Below are positions 55,611-64,000 of a DNA stretch of 64,000 nucleotides, one piece after another. The notes under the pieces are model-generated. The model saw nothing but the letters and a program-made list of their open reading frames with translations. It was not told where the DNA came from and made no database searches. The translations under genes were made by a program, and so were the position numbers. Origin of the DNA: Nocardioides panaciterrulae (GTDB taxonomy: Bacteria; Actinomycetota; Actinomycetes; Propionibacteriales; Nocardioidaceae); the NCBI RefSeq assembly GCF_013409645.1, contig NZ_JACCBG010000001.1, positions 3,470,001 to 3,534,000 of the forward strand. The letters are read 5' to 3'. Position 1 is the first letter of the stretch; every line of letters starts with the position of its first letter.

Positions 55611-56680
55611 CCGCCCAGCCCACCCCCTCCACGGACCGCGCGGCCGACACCGACCCGCTGGCGCTCGAGGTCGAGCACCTCGCCATGCACTTCGGGCCGG
55701 TGCGCGCGGTCGACGACGTGTCGTTCACGCTGCGGCCCGGACAGGTGCTCGCGCTGGTCGGCGAGAGCGGCTCGGGCAAGTCCACGGTCGGCAAGTGCCT
55801 CACCCGGCTGGTCGAGCCCACCGGCGGCACCGTCCGGGTCGCCGGCACCGACGTCACCCACCTCACCCGCCGCCAGCTGCGGCCGCACCGCGGGGACGTG
55901 TCGATCGTCTTCCAGGACCCCGCCGGCTCGCTCGACCCGCGGATGCTGGTCGGCGACGTGGTCGGGGAGCCGCTCCGGCTGCGCGGGGAGAAGCTCTCGC
56001 GCCGCGACCGCGACGCCCGGGTCACCGAGGAGCTCGGCCGGGTCGGGCTGCGCGCCGAGGTCGCCCAGCGCTACCCCCACGAGCTCTCCGGCGGCCAGCG
56101 GCAGCGGGTCTCGATCGCCCGCGCGCTGATCTCCAAGCCCTCGCTGCTGATCGCCGACGAGCCGACCAGCGCGCTGGACGTCTCGGTGCAGGCCGCGGTG
56201 CTCAACCTGCTCGCCGACCTGCAGCACGACATGAGGTTCGCCTGCCTGTTCATCACCCACGACCTGTCCGCGGTGGAGTACCTCGCCGACGACGTCGCGG
56301 TGATGTACCTCGGCCAGCTCGTCGAGCGCGGCTCGCGCCGGCGGCTCTTCGAGCGGCCCACGCACCCCTACACCCAGGCCCTGCTGGCCGCCGCCCCCGT
56401 CGCCGACCCGGTCGTCCAGCGGCAGCGCCGCCCGGTGCTGCTCGGCGACGACCTGCCCTCGGCGCTCGACCCTCCGTCGGGCTGCCGGTTCCGGACCCGC
56501 TGCCCGGCCGCCACCGACCTGTGCACCCAGGTGCCACCGCTGGTGGACCTGGGCGACGGCTCCGCGGCCTGTCACTACGTGCGGCCGGACGGCTCCGGCC
56601 CCGACGTGCGCGACGAGGCCGCGACCACCGCCGGCGACCCCCACACCGCCACCGTTCCCGGGAGGATCCCCACCGCATGA
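55607..56680 (+). CDS. peptide ABC ATPase, DppF class
   Basis: The product is 357 residues: Walker A GESGSGKSTVGK, VFQDPAGSLDPRM, signature LSGGQRQRVSIARAL, Walker B LLIADEPTSALDVS. The C-terminal CRFRTRCPAATDLC is the matching cysteine cluster. It partners the DppD-class ATPase. ATGA overlaps on both sides keep the operon tightly coupled. Confidence 0.95.
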   Translation: MTAQPTPSTDRAADTDPLALEVEHLAMHFGPVRAVDDVSFTLRPGQVLALVGESGSGKSTVGKCLTRLVEPTGGTVRVAGTDVTHLTRRQLRPHRGDVSIVFQDPAGSLDPRMLVGDVVGEPLRLRGEKLSRRDRDARVTEELGRVGLRAEVAQRYPHELSGGQRQRVSIARALISKPSLLIADEPTSALDVSVQAAVLNLLADLQHDMRFACLFITHDLSAVEYLADDVAVMYLGQLVERGSRRRLFERPTHPYTQALLAAAPVADPVVQRQRRPVLLGDDLPSALDPPSGCRFRTRCPAATDLCTQVPPLVDLGDGSAACHYVRPDGSGPDVRDEAATTAGDPHTATVPGRIPTA

Positions 56681-58479
56681 CCTTCACGACCCGCCCCACC
56701 CTGCAGGGCACCTTCGGCATGGTCTCCTCCACGCACTGGCTGGCCAGCCAGTCCGCGATGGGCATCCTCGAGCACGGCGGCAACGCCTTCGACGCCGCGG
56801 TCACCGCCGGCTTCGTGCTGCACGTCGTCGAGCCGCACCTCAACGGCCCCGGCGGCGAGGTGCCGGCGATCGTGGCCACCGCACAGGACCCGCGGCCGCG
56901 GGTGCTCTGCGGCCAGGGCCCGGCGCCGCGCGGCGCGACCATCGAGCACTACCGCGGGCTCGGGCTCGAGCTGGTCCCGGGCTCCGGGCCGCTCGCCGCG
57001 GCCGTGCCCGGCGCGGTCGACGCCTGGCTGCTGCTGCTGCGCGACCACGGCACGATGACGCTCGCCGACGTGCTCGCCCCCGCGATCGGCTACGCCCGCG
57101 ACGGACACCCGCTGCTCGGCCGGGTCGGCGACACCGTCGCCGCGGTCCGCGAGCTCTTCGAGCAGGCCTGGCACACCTCGGCGGCGCTCTGGCTCGCCGG
57201 CGGTCGACCGCCCGGCGACGGCGAGATGTTCCGCAACCCGGCGTACGCCACCACCCTGGAGCGGCTGGTCGGGGAGTCCCGCGGCGCCGCCTCCCGCGAG
57301 GCCGGCATCGACGCCGCCCGGCGCGCCTGGTCGCAGGGGTTCGTGGCGGAGGCCGTCGACGCGTTCTCCCGGCAGTCCTTCCGCGACTCCAGCGGCGAGG
57401 CGCACGCCGGCCTGGTCACCGGCCAGGACATGGCGGAGTTCTCCGCCACCTGGGAGGAGCCCGCGACCCTGGAGTTCGCCGGGCACACGGTCGCCAAGAC
57501 CCGGCCCTGGGGGCAGGGCCCGGTGCTGCTGCAGACGCTGGCCACCCTCGACGCGCTCGGCGCGGAGCCGGGCTCGGAGCTGCTGGACCCGGGCACGGTC
57601 GCGGGCGCGCACGCCCAGGCCGAGGCGCTCAAGCTCGCCTTCGCCGACCGGGAGGGCTGGTACGGCGACACCGAGGTGCCGCTGGACGACCTGCTCTCCC
57701 CGTCGTACGCCAAGGAACGCGCGGCGCTGATCGGCGAGACCGCCTCCCGCGAGGTCCGCCCCGGCTCCCCCGGCGGCCGCACCCCGCGGCTGGCGCGCTA
57801 CGTCACCGAGGGGCTCGCGGACGCCGACCGCCCGGGCGCCGAGGCCGACCCGACCACCGGCGAGCCGACGGTCCGCGCGGACGGGCAGACCAAGGGCGAC
57901 ACCTGCCACGTGGACGTCGTGGACCGCTGGGGCAACACGATCTCCGCGATGCCCAGCGGCGGCTGGCTGCAGAGCTCGCCGACGATCCCCGAGCTCGGCT
58001 TCCCGCTGGGCAGCCGGCTGCAGATGACCTGGCTCGAGGAGGGGCTGCCCTCCTCGCTGACGCCCGGCAGGCGCCCGCGGACCACGCTCAGCCCGACGAT
58101 GGTGCTGCGCGACGGCGTCCCGGTGCTCGCCTGCGGCACCCCCGGCGGGGACCAGCAGGACCAGTGGCAGCTGCTGTTCGTGCTCCGGGTGCTGGCCGGC
58201 GGGCAGTCGCTGCAGGAGGCGATCGACGCCCCGATGTGGCACACCACCAGCCTGCCGGCCTCGTTCTACCCCCGCGGGGTCGAGCCCGGCGTCCTGGTCG
58301 TCGAGGACCGGCTCGGCGAGGAGGTGCTGGCCGGGCTCGAGGCCCGCGGCCACGACGTACGCCGGGCCGGGCCGTGGAGCCTGGGCCGGATGTGCGCGGT
58401 CGCGCGCGACCCCGAGACCGGGGTGCTCTCCGCCGGCGCGAACCCGCGCGGGATGCAGGGCTACGCGTGCGGACGCTGA
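56677..58479 (+). CDS. gamma-glutamyltransferase family enzyme, cytosolic
   Basis: The product is 600 residues. The N-terminal part has GGNAFDAAVTAGF and the GPGGE segment; the self-cleavage and nucleophile threonine is Thr 409 in KGDTCHVDVVD, where the usual TTHFSVVD is changed. No signal peptide is present, unlike most secreted members, so it would act on peptides already imported. Its ATG overlaps the ATPase stop, and its 3' end overlaps the convergent GntR gene by 19 bp. It probably cleaves gamma-glutamyl bonds; acylase activity is an alternative. Confidence 0.87.
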   Translation: MTFTTRPTLQGTFGMVSSTHWLASQSAMGILEHGGNAFDAAVTAGFVLHVVEPHLNGPGGEVPAIVATAQDPRPRVLCGQGPAPRGATIEHYRGLGLELVPGSGPLAAAVPGAVDAWLLLLRDHGTMTLADVLAPAIGYARDGHPLLGRVGDTVAAVRELFEQAWHTSAALWLAGGRPPGDGEMFRNPAYATTLERLVGESRGAASREAGIDAARRAWSQGFVAEAVDAFSRQSFRDSSGEAHAGLVTGQDMAEFSATWEEPATLEFAGHTVAKTRPWGQGPVLLQTLATLDALGAEPGSELLDPGTVAGAHAQAEALKLAFADREGWYGDTEVPLDDLLSPSYAKERAALIGETASREVRPGSPGGRTPRLARYVTEGLADADRPGAEADPTTGEPTVRADGQTKGDTCHVDVVDRWGNTISAMPSGGWLQSSPTIPELGFPLGSRLQMTWLEEGLPSSLTPGRRPRTTLSPTMVLRDGVPVLACGTPGGDQQDQWQLLFVLRVLAGGQSLQEAIDAPMWHTTSLPASFYPRGVEPGVLVVEDRLGEEVLAGLEARGHDVRRAGPWSLGRMCAVARDPETGVLSAGANPRGMQGYACGR

Positions 58480-59195
58480 TCCGCGGCCTCGCCGTACCCC
58501 TCCTCGGCGTTGGTGTGCGCCGCGTGCGAGGCGGCCGCGAGGTGCGCGATCGCGCAGCGCTCGGCCACCTCGGGGTCGCCGGACTCGATGGCGTCGACCA
58601 GCGTGATGTGCTCCTGCCACGAGTGAGGCGCCCGCCGGGCGGCCCCGAGGCGGAAGACCCACTGCACGTGCAGGTAGAGCGCGGTCGCGATCGAGGTCAG
58701 CCACGGGTTGCCGCTCAGGTGCAGGATCCGCAGGTGCAGCGCGCTGTTGAGCTCCGCCAGCCGGGCCAGGTCGCCGGCCTCGGTGGCGACCCGCGCCTGC
58801 TCGAGCATCTCCCGCAGGCTCGCCACGCCGTCGGCGCCCGCGCGCTCGGCGGCCAGCCGGGCCGCCAGCGGCTCCAGGCGCTCGCGCACCGCGAAGATGT
58901 CGGCCACCGCGGTGGCGCTCGGCGAGGCCACCACGGCACCGCGGCGCGGCATGATCACCACGAAGCCCTCGGTCTCCGCGACCCGCAGGGCCTCGCGGAC
59001 CGGGTTGCGGGAGACCCCGAAGTCCACCGCCAGCCGGTCCTCGGTGAGGCGCTCACCGGGCGGGTAGACGCCGTTGATGATCGCCGCACGCAGGGCCTCG
59101 AGGACCTGGTCGCGCAGCGGTAGGTGCTGGGCCCCGAGCGTGGCCGTGGTGGCCGGGCTGGCCGGGCTCGGCTCCGGCGTCCTCAGGTCGCTCAC
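58461..59195 (-). CDS. GntR/FCD-family regulator of the peptide operon
   Basis: The product is 244 residues from GTG 59195, which has GGGAGG eight bases before it; GTG 59204 is an alternative. The winged helix (RDQVLEALRAAIINGVYPPG then LAVDFGVSRNPVREAL) and the FCD domain are clear. Its promoter region holds TTGTATACGA (59225-59234), nearly the same as the site before the peptide-binding lipoprotein gene. Confidence 0.9.
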   Translation of the reverse strand: MSDLRTPEPSPASPATTATLGAQHLPLRDQVLEALRAAIINGVYPPGERLTEDRLAVDFGVSRNPVREALRVAETEGFVVIMPRRGAVVASPSATAVADIFAVRERLEPLAARLAAERAGADGVASLREMLEQARVATEAGDLARLAELNSALHLRILHLSGNPWLTSIATALYLHVQWVFRLGAARRAPHSWQEHITLVDAIESGDPEVAERCAIAHLAAASHAAHTNAEEGYGEAADQRPHA

Positions 59196-59224
59196 CGTGG
59201 CCACCTCCCGCGGCTCCCACCGCT

Positions 59225-59234
59225 TTGTATACGA
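59225..59234. promoter_or_regulatory. GntR operator between divergent gntR and DUF1275 genes
   Basis: TTGTATACGA differs at one base from the palindrome at 50984-50993. It lies between the two divergent start codons (59195 and 59264), so it could control both. Confidence 0.65.
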
Positions 59235-59263
59235 AAGACAATCGATTCGGAGGATACATCCCC

Positions 59264-60070
59264 GTGGCCAGACGAGCCCTCTCTCCCGCCATCGGCGTGG
59301 CGACCCAGCCGGACCGCGCCGATCGCGGCACCGAGCGCGAGCCCGGCCCGGGCGGCGATCCGGCCTCCGGGCCGGAGGCCGGCAACTCTCCGGAGCCCGG
59401 CAGCCGGGCGGTGCGCCGCCGACACGCGCTGGTCGTCACGCTCACCTTCGCGACCGGGAGCGCGGACGCCATGGGCTTCCTCGCCCTCGGCGGGGCGTTC
59501 TCCAGCGTGATGACCGGCAACATGGTGCTGCTGGGCCTGTCGGCCGGCGCCGCCGACGCCCAGCTCGCGCTGACGTCGGGCGCGGCGATCCTCGCCTTCG
59601 TGGTCGGCCTGCTCGTCGGGGCGCACCTGGCGGGCTCGCCCCGGGCCGACGACCCGGTGTGGCCGCGCCGGGTGACCCGGGCCCTGCTCGTCGAGCTGGG
59701 GGTGCTGCTGGCCTACCTGGCCGGCTGGGAGGTGAGCCAGGGGCATCGCAGCGAGCACGTCGCGCTGGTGCTGCTGATGCTCTCGGCGGTTGCCCTGGGC
59801 ATCCAGAGCAGCGCGGTGCAGCGCTTCGGGGTCAACGGCCTGTCGTCGACGTACCTGACCGGGACGCTGACCAACTTCATCGGCGACCTCGCCGCCCGGC
59901 GCCCGCCCACCTCCTGGCTGCCGCGCGGCCAGGTGCTGCTGGCGCTGATGTCCGGCGCGGCGGTGAGCGCCCTGACCACCGTGCACGCCCCCCGGCTGGC
60001 GCCGATGCTGTGCGTCCTGCCGCTCGGTGTCGTCGCGCTCGGAGCCCGGCGGATCGTCTCCGAGCGCTGA
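59264..60070 (+). CDS. DUF1275 (YoaK-like) membrane protein
   Basis: The product is 268 residues. The GTG at 59264 has GGAGGA upstream. After a Pro/Gly-rich N-terminus of about 50 residues there are six hydrophobic helices, with LTFATGSADAMGFLALGGAF and SSVMTGNMVLLGL typical of DUF1275. Transport function is suspected for the family but not established. It diverges from the GntR gene. Confidence 0.88.
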   Translation: MARRALSPAIGVATQPDRADRGTEREPGPGGDPASGPEAGNSPEPGSRAVRRRHALVVTLTFATGSADAMGFLALGGAFSSVMTGNMVLLGLSAGAADAQLALTSGAAILAFVVGLLVGAHLAGSPRADDPVWPRRVTRALLVELGVLLAYLAGWEVSQGHRSEHVALVLLMLSAVALGIQSSAVQRFGVNGLSSTYLTGTLTNFIGDLAARRPPTSWLPRGQVLLALMSGAAVSALTTVHAPRLAPMLCVLPLGVVALGARRIVSER

Positions 60071-60085
60071 GCTCGCCCGCAGAAA

Positions 60086-60161
60086 ACATGTAACGCCCGG
60101 TTAGGGGCTCAGGTGCACCGTTCGACCGGCGCGCTGGACCCCCTAACCGGGCGTTACATGT
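60086..60161. terminator. perfect 22-bp inverted repeat between convergent genes
   Basis: Arms at 60086-60107 (starts ACATGTAACGCCCGG) and 60140-60161 are perfect inverted copies, with a 32-base spacer. It lies between the convergent DUF1275 and gadB genes and may terminate both. The long spacer and perfect arms are also what a small mobile palindrome would show. Confidence 0.6.
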
Positions 60162-60190
60162 CTCGGCTGACCCCGCGAGCCGCCCCGGCC

Positions 60191-61591
60191 TCAGTGGTGG
60201 AAGCTGCTCGGCTGCTCCTCGTGCGGCATCGGGGCGACGAGGTCGTCGAGCCACTCCAGGCTCTCCAGCAGGTCGCGCAGGAACAGCTCGGCCATGTCGT
60301 GGCTGAAGCCGTTGCGCACCACGACGCGGAGCACAGCGAGGTCCTGCCGGTTCGGCGGCATCGTGTAGGCCGGCACCAGCCAGCCGTGCTCGCGCAGCTT
60401 GCGCGACACGTCGTACACGTCGAACTTCGACACCGTCGGGGCGAGCGCGAACGTCACCACCGGCAGGTCGGAGCCGTCGGAGACCAGCACGATCTCCGGG
60501 CGGGCCGCCATGGCGCGGGCCAGGTGCCCGGCGACGTCCTGGCAGGTGCGCTGCACCAGCCGGTAGCCCTCGCGGCCCAGCCGCAGGAACTGGAAGTACT
60601 GCAGCACCACCTGGGCGCCGGGCCGGGAGAAGTTCAGCGCGAAGGTCGGCATGTCGCCGCCGAGGTAGTTCACGTGGAAGACCAGGTCGTCGGGCAGGTG
60701 CGCGGCGTCGCGCCACACCACCCAGCCGACGCCGGGATAGACCAGCCCGTACTTGTGCCCCGAGGCCTGGATCGACACCACCCGCGGCAGCCGGAAGTCC
60801 CACTCCAGCTCCGGCTGCAGGAACGGCGCCACGAACCCGCCGGACGCAGCGTCCACGTGCACCGGCACCGAGACCCCGCTGGCCGCCTCGTAGCGGTCCA
60901 GCGCCGCGCAGATCTCGGCCACCGGCTCGTAGCTGCCGTCCATCGTCGAGCCGAGCACCGCGACCACGCCGATGGTGTTCTCGTCGACGTGGTCGAGCAG
61001 TCGGTCCGCGGTCAGGTGCAGCACGTCGCCCTCCAGCGGCACGTAGCGCGGCTCGACCTCCCAGTAGTTCGCGAACTTCTCCCAGACCACCTGCACGTTG
61101 GCGCCCATCACCAGGTTGGGCCGGTCGGTGGGCCGGCTCGCCGCGCGGCGGGCGTGCTGCCACCGCCGCTTCATCGCCAGCCCGGCGAGCATGCAGCCCT
61201 CGGAGCTGCCGGTGGTCGAGGTCCCGACGCTGGCCTCCGCGTGCGGGGCGTGCCACAGCTCGCCGATCATCCGCACGCACCGCTCCTCGATGGCGGCGGT
61301 CTGCGGGTACTCGTCCTTGTCGACCATGTTCTTCTCGGCGGTCGCGGCGTAGAGCCGGTCGGCCTCCTCGTCCATCCAGGTCGTCACGAACGTCGCGAGG
61401 TTGAACCGGGCGTTGCCGTCGAGCATCACCTCGTCCATGACGATCTGGTAGGCCGTCTGCGGCAGCATCTCCCGCTCCCCCAGCCGGCGCGTGGGCACCT
61501 GCAGCATCCCGGCCCGCGTGAACCGGGGCAGCACCTCGGCGTCCCCGGCCTCCGCCGCCTCGTCCTCCGCGTGCCTGCGCCACACCGCCAT
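60191..61591 (-). CDS. gadB: glutamate decarboxylase
   Basis: The product is 466 residues. It makes GABA and carbon dioxide from glutamate with PLP. The catalytic Lys 280 sits in SIQASGHKYGLVYPG; VGTSTTGSSEGCMLAGL and VPVHVDAASGGFVAPF (PLP Asp) are also present. The length equals bacterial GadA/B. The C-terminus ends in HH, typical for the pH-dependent enzymes. A GTG three bases earlier is an alternative start. Acid resistance or nitrogen use is likely; no antiporter gene is adjacent. Confidence 0.95.
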   Translation of the reverse strand: MAVWRRHAEDEAAEAGDAEVLPRFTRAGMLQVPTRRLGEREMLPQTAYQIVMDEVMLDGNARFNLATFVTTWMDEEADRLYAATAEKNMVDKDEYPQTAAIEERCVRMIGELWHAPHAEASVGTSTTGSSEGCMLAGLAMKRRWQHARRAASRPTDRPNLVMGANVQVVWEKFANYWEVEPRYVPLEGDVLHLTADRLLDHVDENTIGVVAVLGSTMDGSYEPVAEICAALDRYEAASGVSVPVHVDAASGGFVAPFLQPELEWDFRLPRVVSIQASGHKYGLVYPGVGWVVWRDAAHLPDDLVFHVNYLGGDMPTFALNFSRPGAQVVLQYFQFLRLGREGYRLVQRTCQDVAGHLARAMAARPEIVLVSDGSDLPVVTFALAPTVSKFDVYDVSRKLREHGWLVPAYTMPPNRQDLAVLRVVVRNGFSHDMAELFLRDLLESLEWLDDLVAPMPHEEQPSSFHH

Positions 61592-61685
61592 CACCCCAGC
61601 CTCGCCGGGGTCGGGCGCGCTGCCCTCACCCGCAGCTGACGATGCGGGGTACGCCGGGGGTCGGCGGCCGCGGCGTACGACGGGG

Positions 61686-62771
61686 TCAGCCGGTGCGCGA
61701 GGAGTGCCCGCCGACCGAGGCCAGCTCGAGCGCGAACCAGGCGGTGGTGCCGCTGGCGTCGGCCTCGGAGCCCCACCGGTCGGCGAGCGCGTCGACCAGC
61801 ATCAGCCCGCGCCCGGACACGCCGAGCGGGTCGTCGTCCTCGCCCAGCGCGACCTCCATCGTCGGGTCGCCGGCGCGGCTGGAGCCGCCAAGGTCGCGGA
61901 CCACCACGGTGAGCACCTCGGCCTCGAGGTGCAGGGTCAGCTCGGAGCTGGTGCGGGCGTGCATGACCACGTTGGTGACCATCTCCGACAGGCAGAGCTG
62001 GGCGGTCTCGACCAGGTCGTCGTCGACCCCCCACTCGGCGAGGTGGGCGCGGAGGAACTGGCGGGCCGCGCCCGGCGCCCGCGGGTCGCCCTCGAGCAGG
62101 AGGCTGCGGCGTTCGCCGCTCCCGACCAGCGCCGGGTCATCGGGGGTCGCGTCGCCCGGGCCCCGCCCGGAGGTGACCCGGACCCGGCGTACCGCCTCGG
62201 CGACCCGGCGGGCCGTGGCCTCCATCAGGCTGCGGTGCTGCTCGGTGAAGGGCTGTGGGCTGTCGTAGAAGACGATGAGGCCGCCGATCGGGGAGCCCAG
62301 GCCGGGCAGCGGCCAGGCCGAGAGCGCGCGCACGCCGCGCTCGCGCTCGTGGGCGACGAGCTCGGTGAACTGCCGCTCGAGGTGGTCCAGGTCGCCGAGC
62401 ACCGGTTCGCCGGTGCGCACGACCGCGGTGAGCGGCACGTCGTCGTAGGCGTCGATGTGGCACCACTCCGGCCCGCCCCCGGTGGTCGGCCCGGTGGCCG
62501 ATTCGGTGGTCGATTCGGGGGTGGACTCGGTGGCCCGATCGGTGGCGGTGAACTTGAGCCGGCGGCCGCCGCCCTCGGTCAACGCCACCCCCACCCGGAC
62601 CACGCCGGGCAGCTCGCCGAGATCGCGGATCAGGCAGCGCGCGATCTCGTCGACGTCGCCGGCGCTGCGCAGCGAGAAGCCGAGCCGCGACAGGTGGCCG
62701 AGCGGCTCGTGGGGTACGTCGTCCAGTTGTCCCCCGGCGTCCCCCGCCGGCGGGGTCCTTCCCTGCACCAC
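61686..62771 (-). CDS. GAF plus RsbW-like histidine-kinase-fold ATPase
   Basis: The product is 361 residues. Residues about 25-200 are a GAF sensor domain, and about 215-350 a HATPase_c domain of the anti-sigma kinase type, with the N-box ETAQLCLSEMVTNVVMHA and the G-box GVSGRGLMLVDALADRWG. Such proteins phosphorylate anti-sigma antagonists. A cognate SpoIIE phosphatase is at 13305-14573, but far away. A threonine/serine-rich linker lies near 85-100. Confidence 0.87.
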   Translation of the reverse strand: MVQGRTPPAGDAGGQLDDVPHEPLGHLSRLGFSLRSAGDVDEIARCLIRDLGELPGVVRVGVALTEGGGRRLKFTATDRATESTPESTTESATGPTTGGGPEWCHIDAYDDVPLTAVVRTGEPVLGDLDHLERQFTELVAHERERGVRALSAWPLPGLGSPIGGLIVFYDSPQPFTEQHRSLMEATARRVAEAVRRVRVTSGRGPGDATPDDPALVGSGERRSLLLEGDPRAPGAARQFLRAHLAEWGVDDDLVETAQLCLSEMVTNVVMHARTSSELTLHLEAEVLTVVVRDLGGSSRAGDPTMEVALGEDDDPLGVSGRGLMLVDALADRWGSEADASGTTAWFALELASVGGHSSRTG

Positions 62772-62895
62772 GAGTCACAGCCTAGGGCAGATCCCCGACG
62801 CATGTCCGGGCGCAAGGACCTTGACTTTTCCGCCCGGCTCCGCCGGCGGTGCGAATCTCAGCCCGGCGCCACGCGTCGGGCGAGGATCGGCCACA

Positions 62896-63249
62896 ATGGC
62901 GGCTGTGGCGACTCGGGGAAAGCGCGCAGGTCCGAGGCGGGCGCCTCGACAGGGCCCGTCGCTGAGCCGGCCACTGCTCGGGCTCGCGCTCGGCGTGACG
63001 CTGGCGGTGGTGGCGTGGGGCTACCTGGTGTACGCCGCGATCGACTTCGGCTCGGCCGCCCGCGACGGAGACTCGGGCGCCTGGATGTTCCTCGGGATCG
63101 CGTCGCTGGGGGCGGTCGCATGCCTGTTCGTCGGACTGATGCTGCTCGCCCGGCTGCTGCGAAGGCTGGGGGTCACCCGTGACCCGTCGGCGCCCGAGGA
63201 GCCACCGGCCGCGCCGCGCCCGGTGGGCGGGCGGCGCGCCGCCCGCTGA
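62896..63249 (+). CDS. small membrane protein, two helices
   Basis: The product is 117 residues with a basic N-terminus, two hydrophobic helices (about 28-48 and 66-90) and a proline-rich tail. The ATG at 62896 has GAGGAT upstream. No function is known. A strong hairpin follows. Confidence 0.7.
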   Translation: MAAVATRGKRAGPRRAPRQGPSLSRPLLGLALGVTLAVVAWGYLVYAAIDFGSAARDGDSGAWMFLGIASLGAVACLFVGLMLLARLLRRLGVTRDPSAPEEPPAAPRPVGGRRAAR

Positions 63250-63338
63250 ACCTGCGCCCGCGGCCCGCTGGGTACGTCGGGCCGGCTGACTCGGTCGAGC
63301 CCTCGAAATGGGCGGACCGGGCGGCTGCTGGGAAGCCG

Positions 63339-63371
63339 CGAGGGGCGGGGCCACCGCGGCCCCGCCCCTCG
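63339..63371. terminator. strong GC hairpin between convergent genes
   Basis: CGAGGGGCGGGGCC (63339-63352) pairs perfectly with GGCCCCGCCCCTCG (63358-63371) around a five-base loop. It sits between the membrane protein gene and the convergent LysM gene and likely terminates both. Confidence 0.85.
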
Positions 63372-63438
63372 TCTTCCCCGGTTCCGCCAGCCGGGGTCGA
63401 GGTCGACTGGCGGAAGTCTTGCGGTCGCTGCGCGGAGC

Positions 63439-63849
63439 TCAGCCGTGCAGCGGCACCTGGAGGCGCTGGCCGGACTGGAGCGCCGCGGAGTCGAGCGCGT
63501 TGAGGTGCTCGATCTTGTCCACCATGGCGCGCACCTGGCCGTCGTCGGCGATGTCGGCCGCGATCTGCCACAGGGTGTCGCCCGGGGCGACCATGACCAC
63601 CCGAGTCGGCTCGGGCTGCCCGGCCTGCTCGGTGGCCACCGAGCCGGCCGCCCACAGCACGCCGAGACCCAGCACCACGAGCAGCGCGAGCGCGAAGACC
63701 ACGGCCCGGCCGCGCCGGGTGAGCCGCACCTGGCCGCTTCCGCTCGCCTGCCGCACCGGTGGGGTGGGGAGGCCGCGGACGGGACGCGCCTCGCGGCCGG
63801 GGGCGGCGTAGCTGCTGCTCATCGTGGTGCTCATCGTCATCGTGCTCAT
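63439..63849 (-). CDS. LysM-domain membrane protein
   Basis: The product is 136 residues: a Ser/Thr/Met-rich start, one helix (about 48-70) and a LysM peptidoglycan-binding domain (about 84-133) opening with VVMVAPGDTLWQIAADIADD. It would bind the cell wall outside the membrane. Such a gene divergent to lexA is common in actinobacteria. Confidence 0.9.
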   Translation of the reverse strand: MSTMTMSTTMSSSYAAPGREARPVRGLPTPPVRQASGSGQVRLTRRGRAVVFALALLVVLGLGVLWAAGSVATEQAGQPEPTRVVMVAPGDTLWQIAADIADDGQVRAMVDKIEHLNALDSAALQSGQRLQVPLHG

Positions 63850-63980
63850 CGGGACCTCCTGGGGAAGCGGCGGTCTGCCTGGGTCATCGGTTCGGCCTGC
63901 CTGTCGAGGAATGTCTAGTGGCGGCCACCGACAGTCCGGGGAAGACTGGTCTGGACCGGTCGACCGTCACATCCTCGATC

Positions 63981-64000
63981 AAACGTTCGATCGAACGTAT
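63981..64000 (+). promoter_or_regulatory. LexA (SOS) box, cut by window end
   Basis: TCGAACGTAT at 63991-64000 is the left part of the actinobacterial SOS box (TCGAACN4GTTCGA); the right half lies beyond the window. AAACGTTCGA just before it is a second GTTCGA half. This suggests that lexA starts to the right. Confidence 0.6.

Overview
The window is high-GC DNA from an actinobacterium. Frequent GTG starts, ATGA and GTGA start/stop overlaps, a B12-dependent ribonucleotide reductase with nrdR, SpoIIE and RsbW-type regulators, a DUF2510 protein, an ISL3 element, a REP-like palindrome and an actinobacterial LexA half-site at the right edge together suggest Nocardioides or a close relative. The genus is an inference; no rRNA or tRNA gene was seen to settle it.

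679-13178 (minus strand): a tightly packed 11-gene catabolic operon. A LacI repressor comes first and has a double operator just upstream of it. It is followed by a sugar-type ABC importer (two permeases and a lipoprotein), two different ADP-ribosylglycohydrolase-family proteins, a ribokinase-like kinase, a TIM-barrel/formylglycine-enzyme-like fusion, an esterase, a CaiB-type CoA transferase and a CitE-like lyase. The pattern fits uptake, N-glycoside cleavage and phosphorylation of a ribosyl compound; the substrate is unknown. A 32-bp copy of the citE 3' end lies beyond a small secreted His-rich protein gene at the left edge. A GAF/SpoIIE phosphatase (13305-14573) separates this operon from the next region.

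14845-30452: an accessory region resembling a defence island. It holds a PLD-DEAD-DUF3427 helicase, a broken TIR-domain gene, a DUF6119/TIGR04141 protein with an intact ISL3-family insertion (8-bp target duplication) 50 bp upstream of it, a DUF4268 nuclease-like protein, a uracil-DNA glycosylase with a long N-terminal extension and an altered DNA-intercalation loop, a phage-like SNF2 helicase, an Ltp-type (superinfection-exclusion-like) membrane protein with calcium-type repeats, and a NERD protein.

30651-41680: a probable sulfonate catabolism locus. A GntR repressor with a clear operator is followed by a TauABC/SsuABC-type importer, a threonine-synthase-like PLP enzyme, a DegT-type aminotransferase, an HpsN-like (HisD-fold) dehydrogenase, a RidA protein and an in-operon pdxS. 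A YeiH-family sulfate/sulfite exporter and a LysR regulator come next. A possible route is DHPS to sulfolactate to cysteate to aminoacrylate plus sulfite, with RidA clearing aminoacrylate, PdxS supplying cofactor and YeiH exporting the sulfur anion.

41758-64000: an ArsR/VOC pair, a fused alpha-beta 2-oxoacid dehydrogenase E1 and an unknown membrane protein come first. They are followed by nrdJ, with a REP-like palindrome inside its coding sequence, and nrdR, whose upstream region carries phased repeats. Next is a GntR-controlled peptide importer with a gamma-glutamyltransferase, then a DUF1275 protein, gadB, an RsbW-like GAF protein, a small membrane protein, a LysM protein and the start of the presumed lexA promoter.
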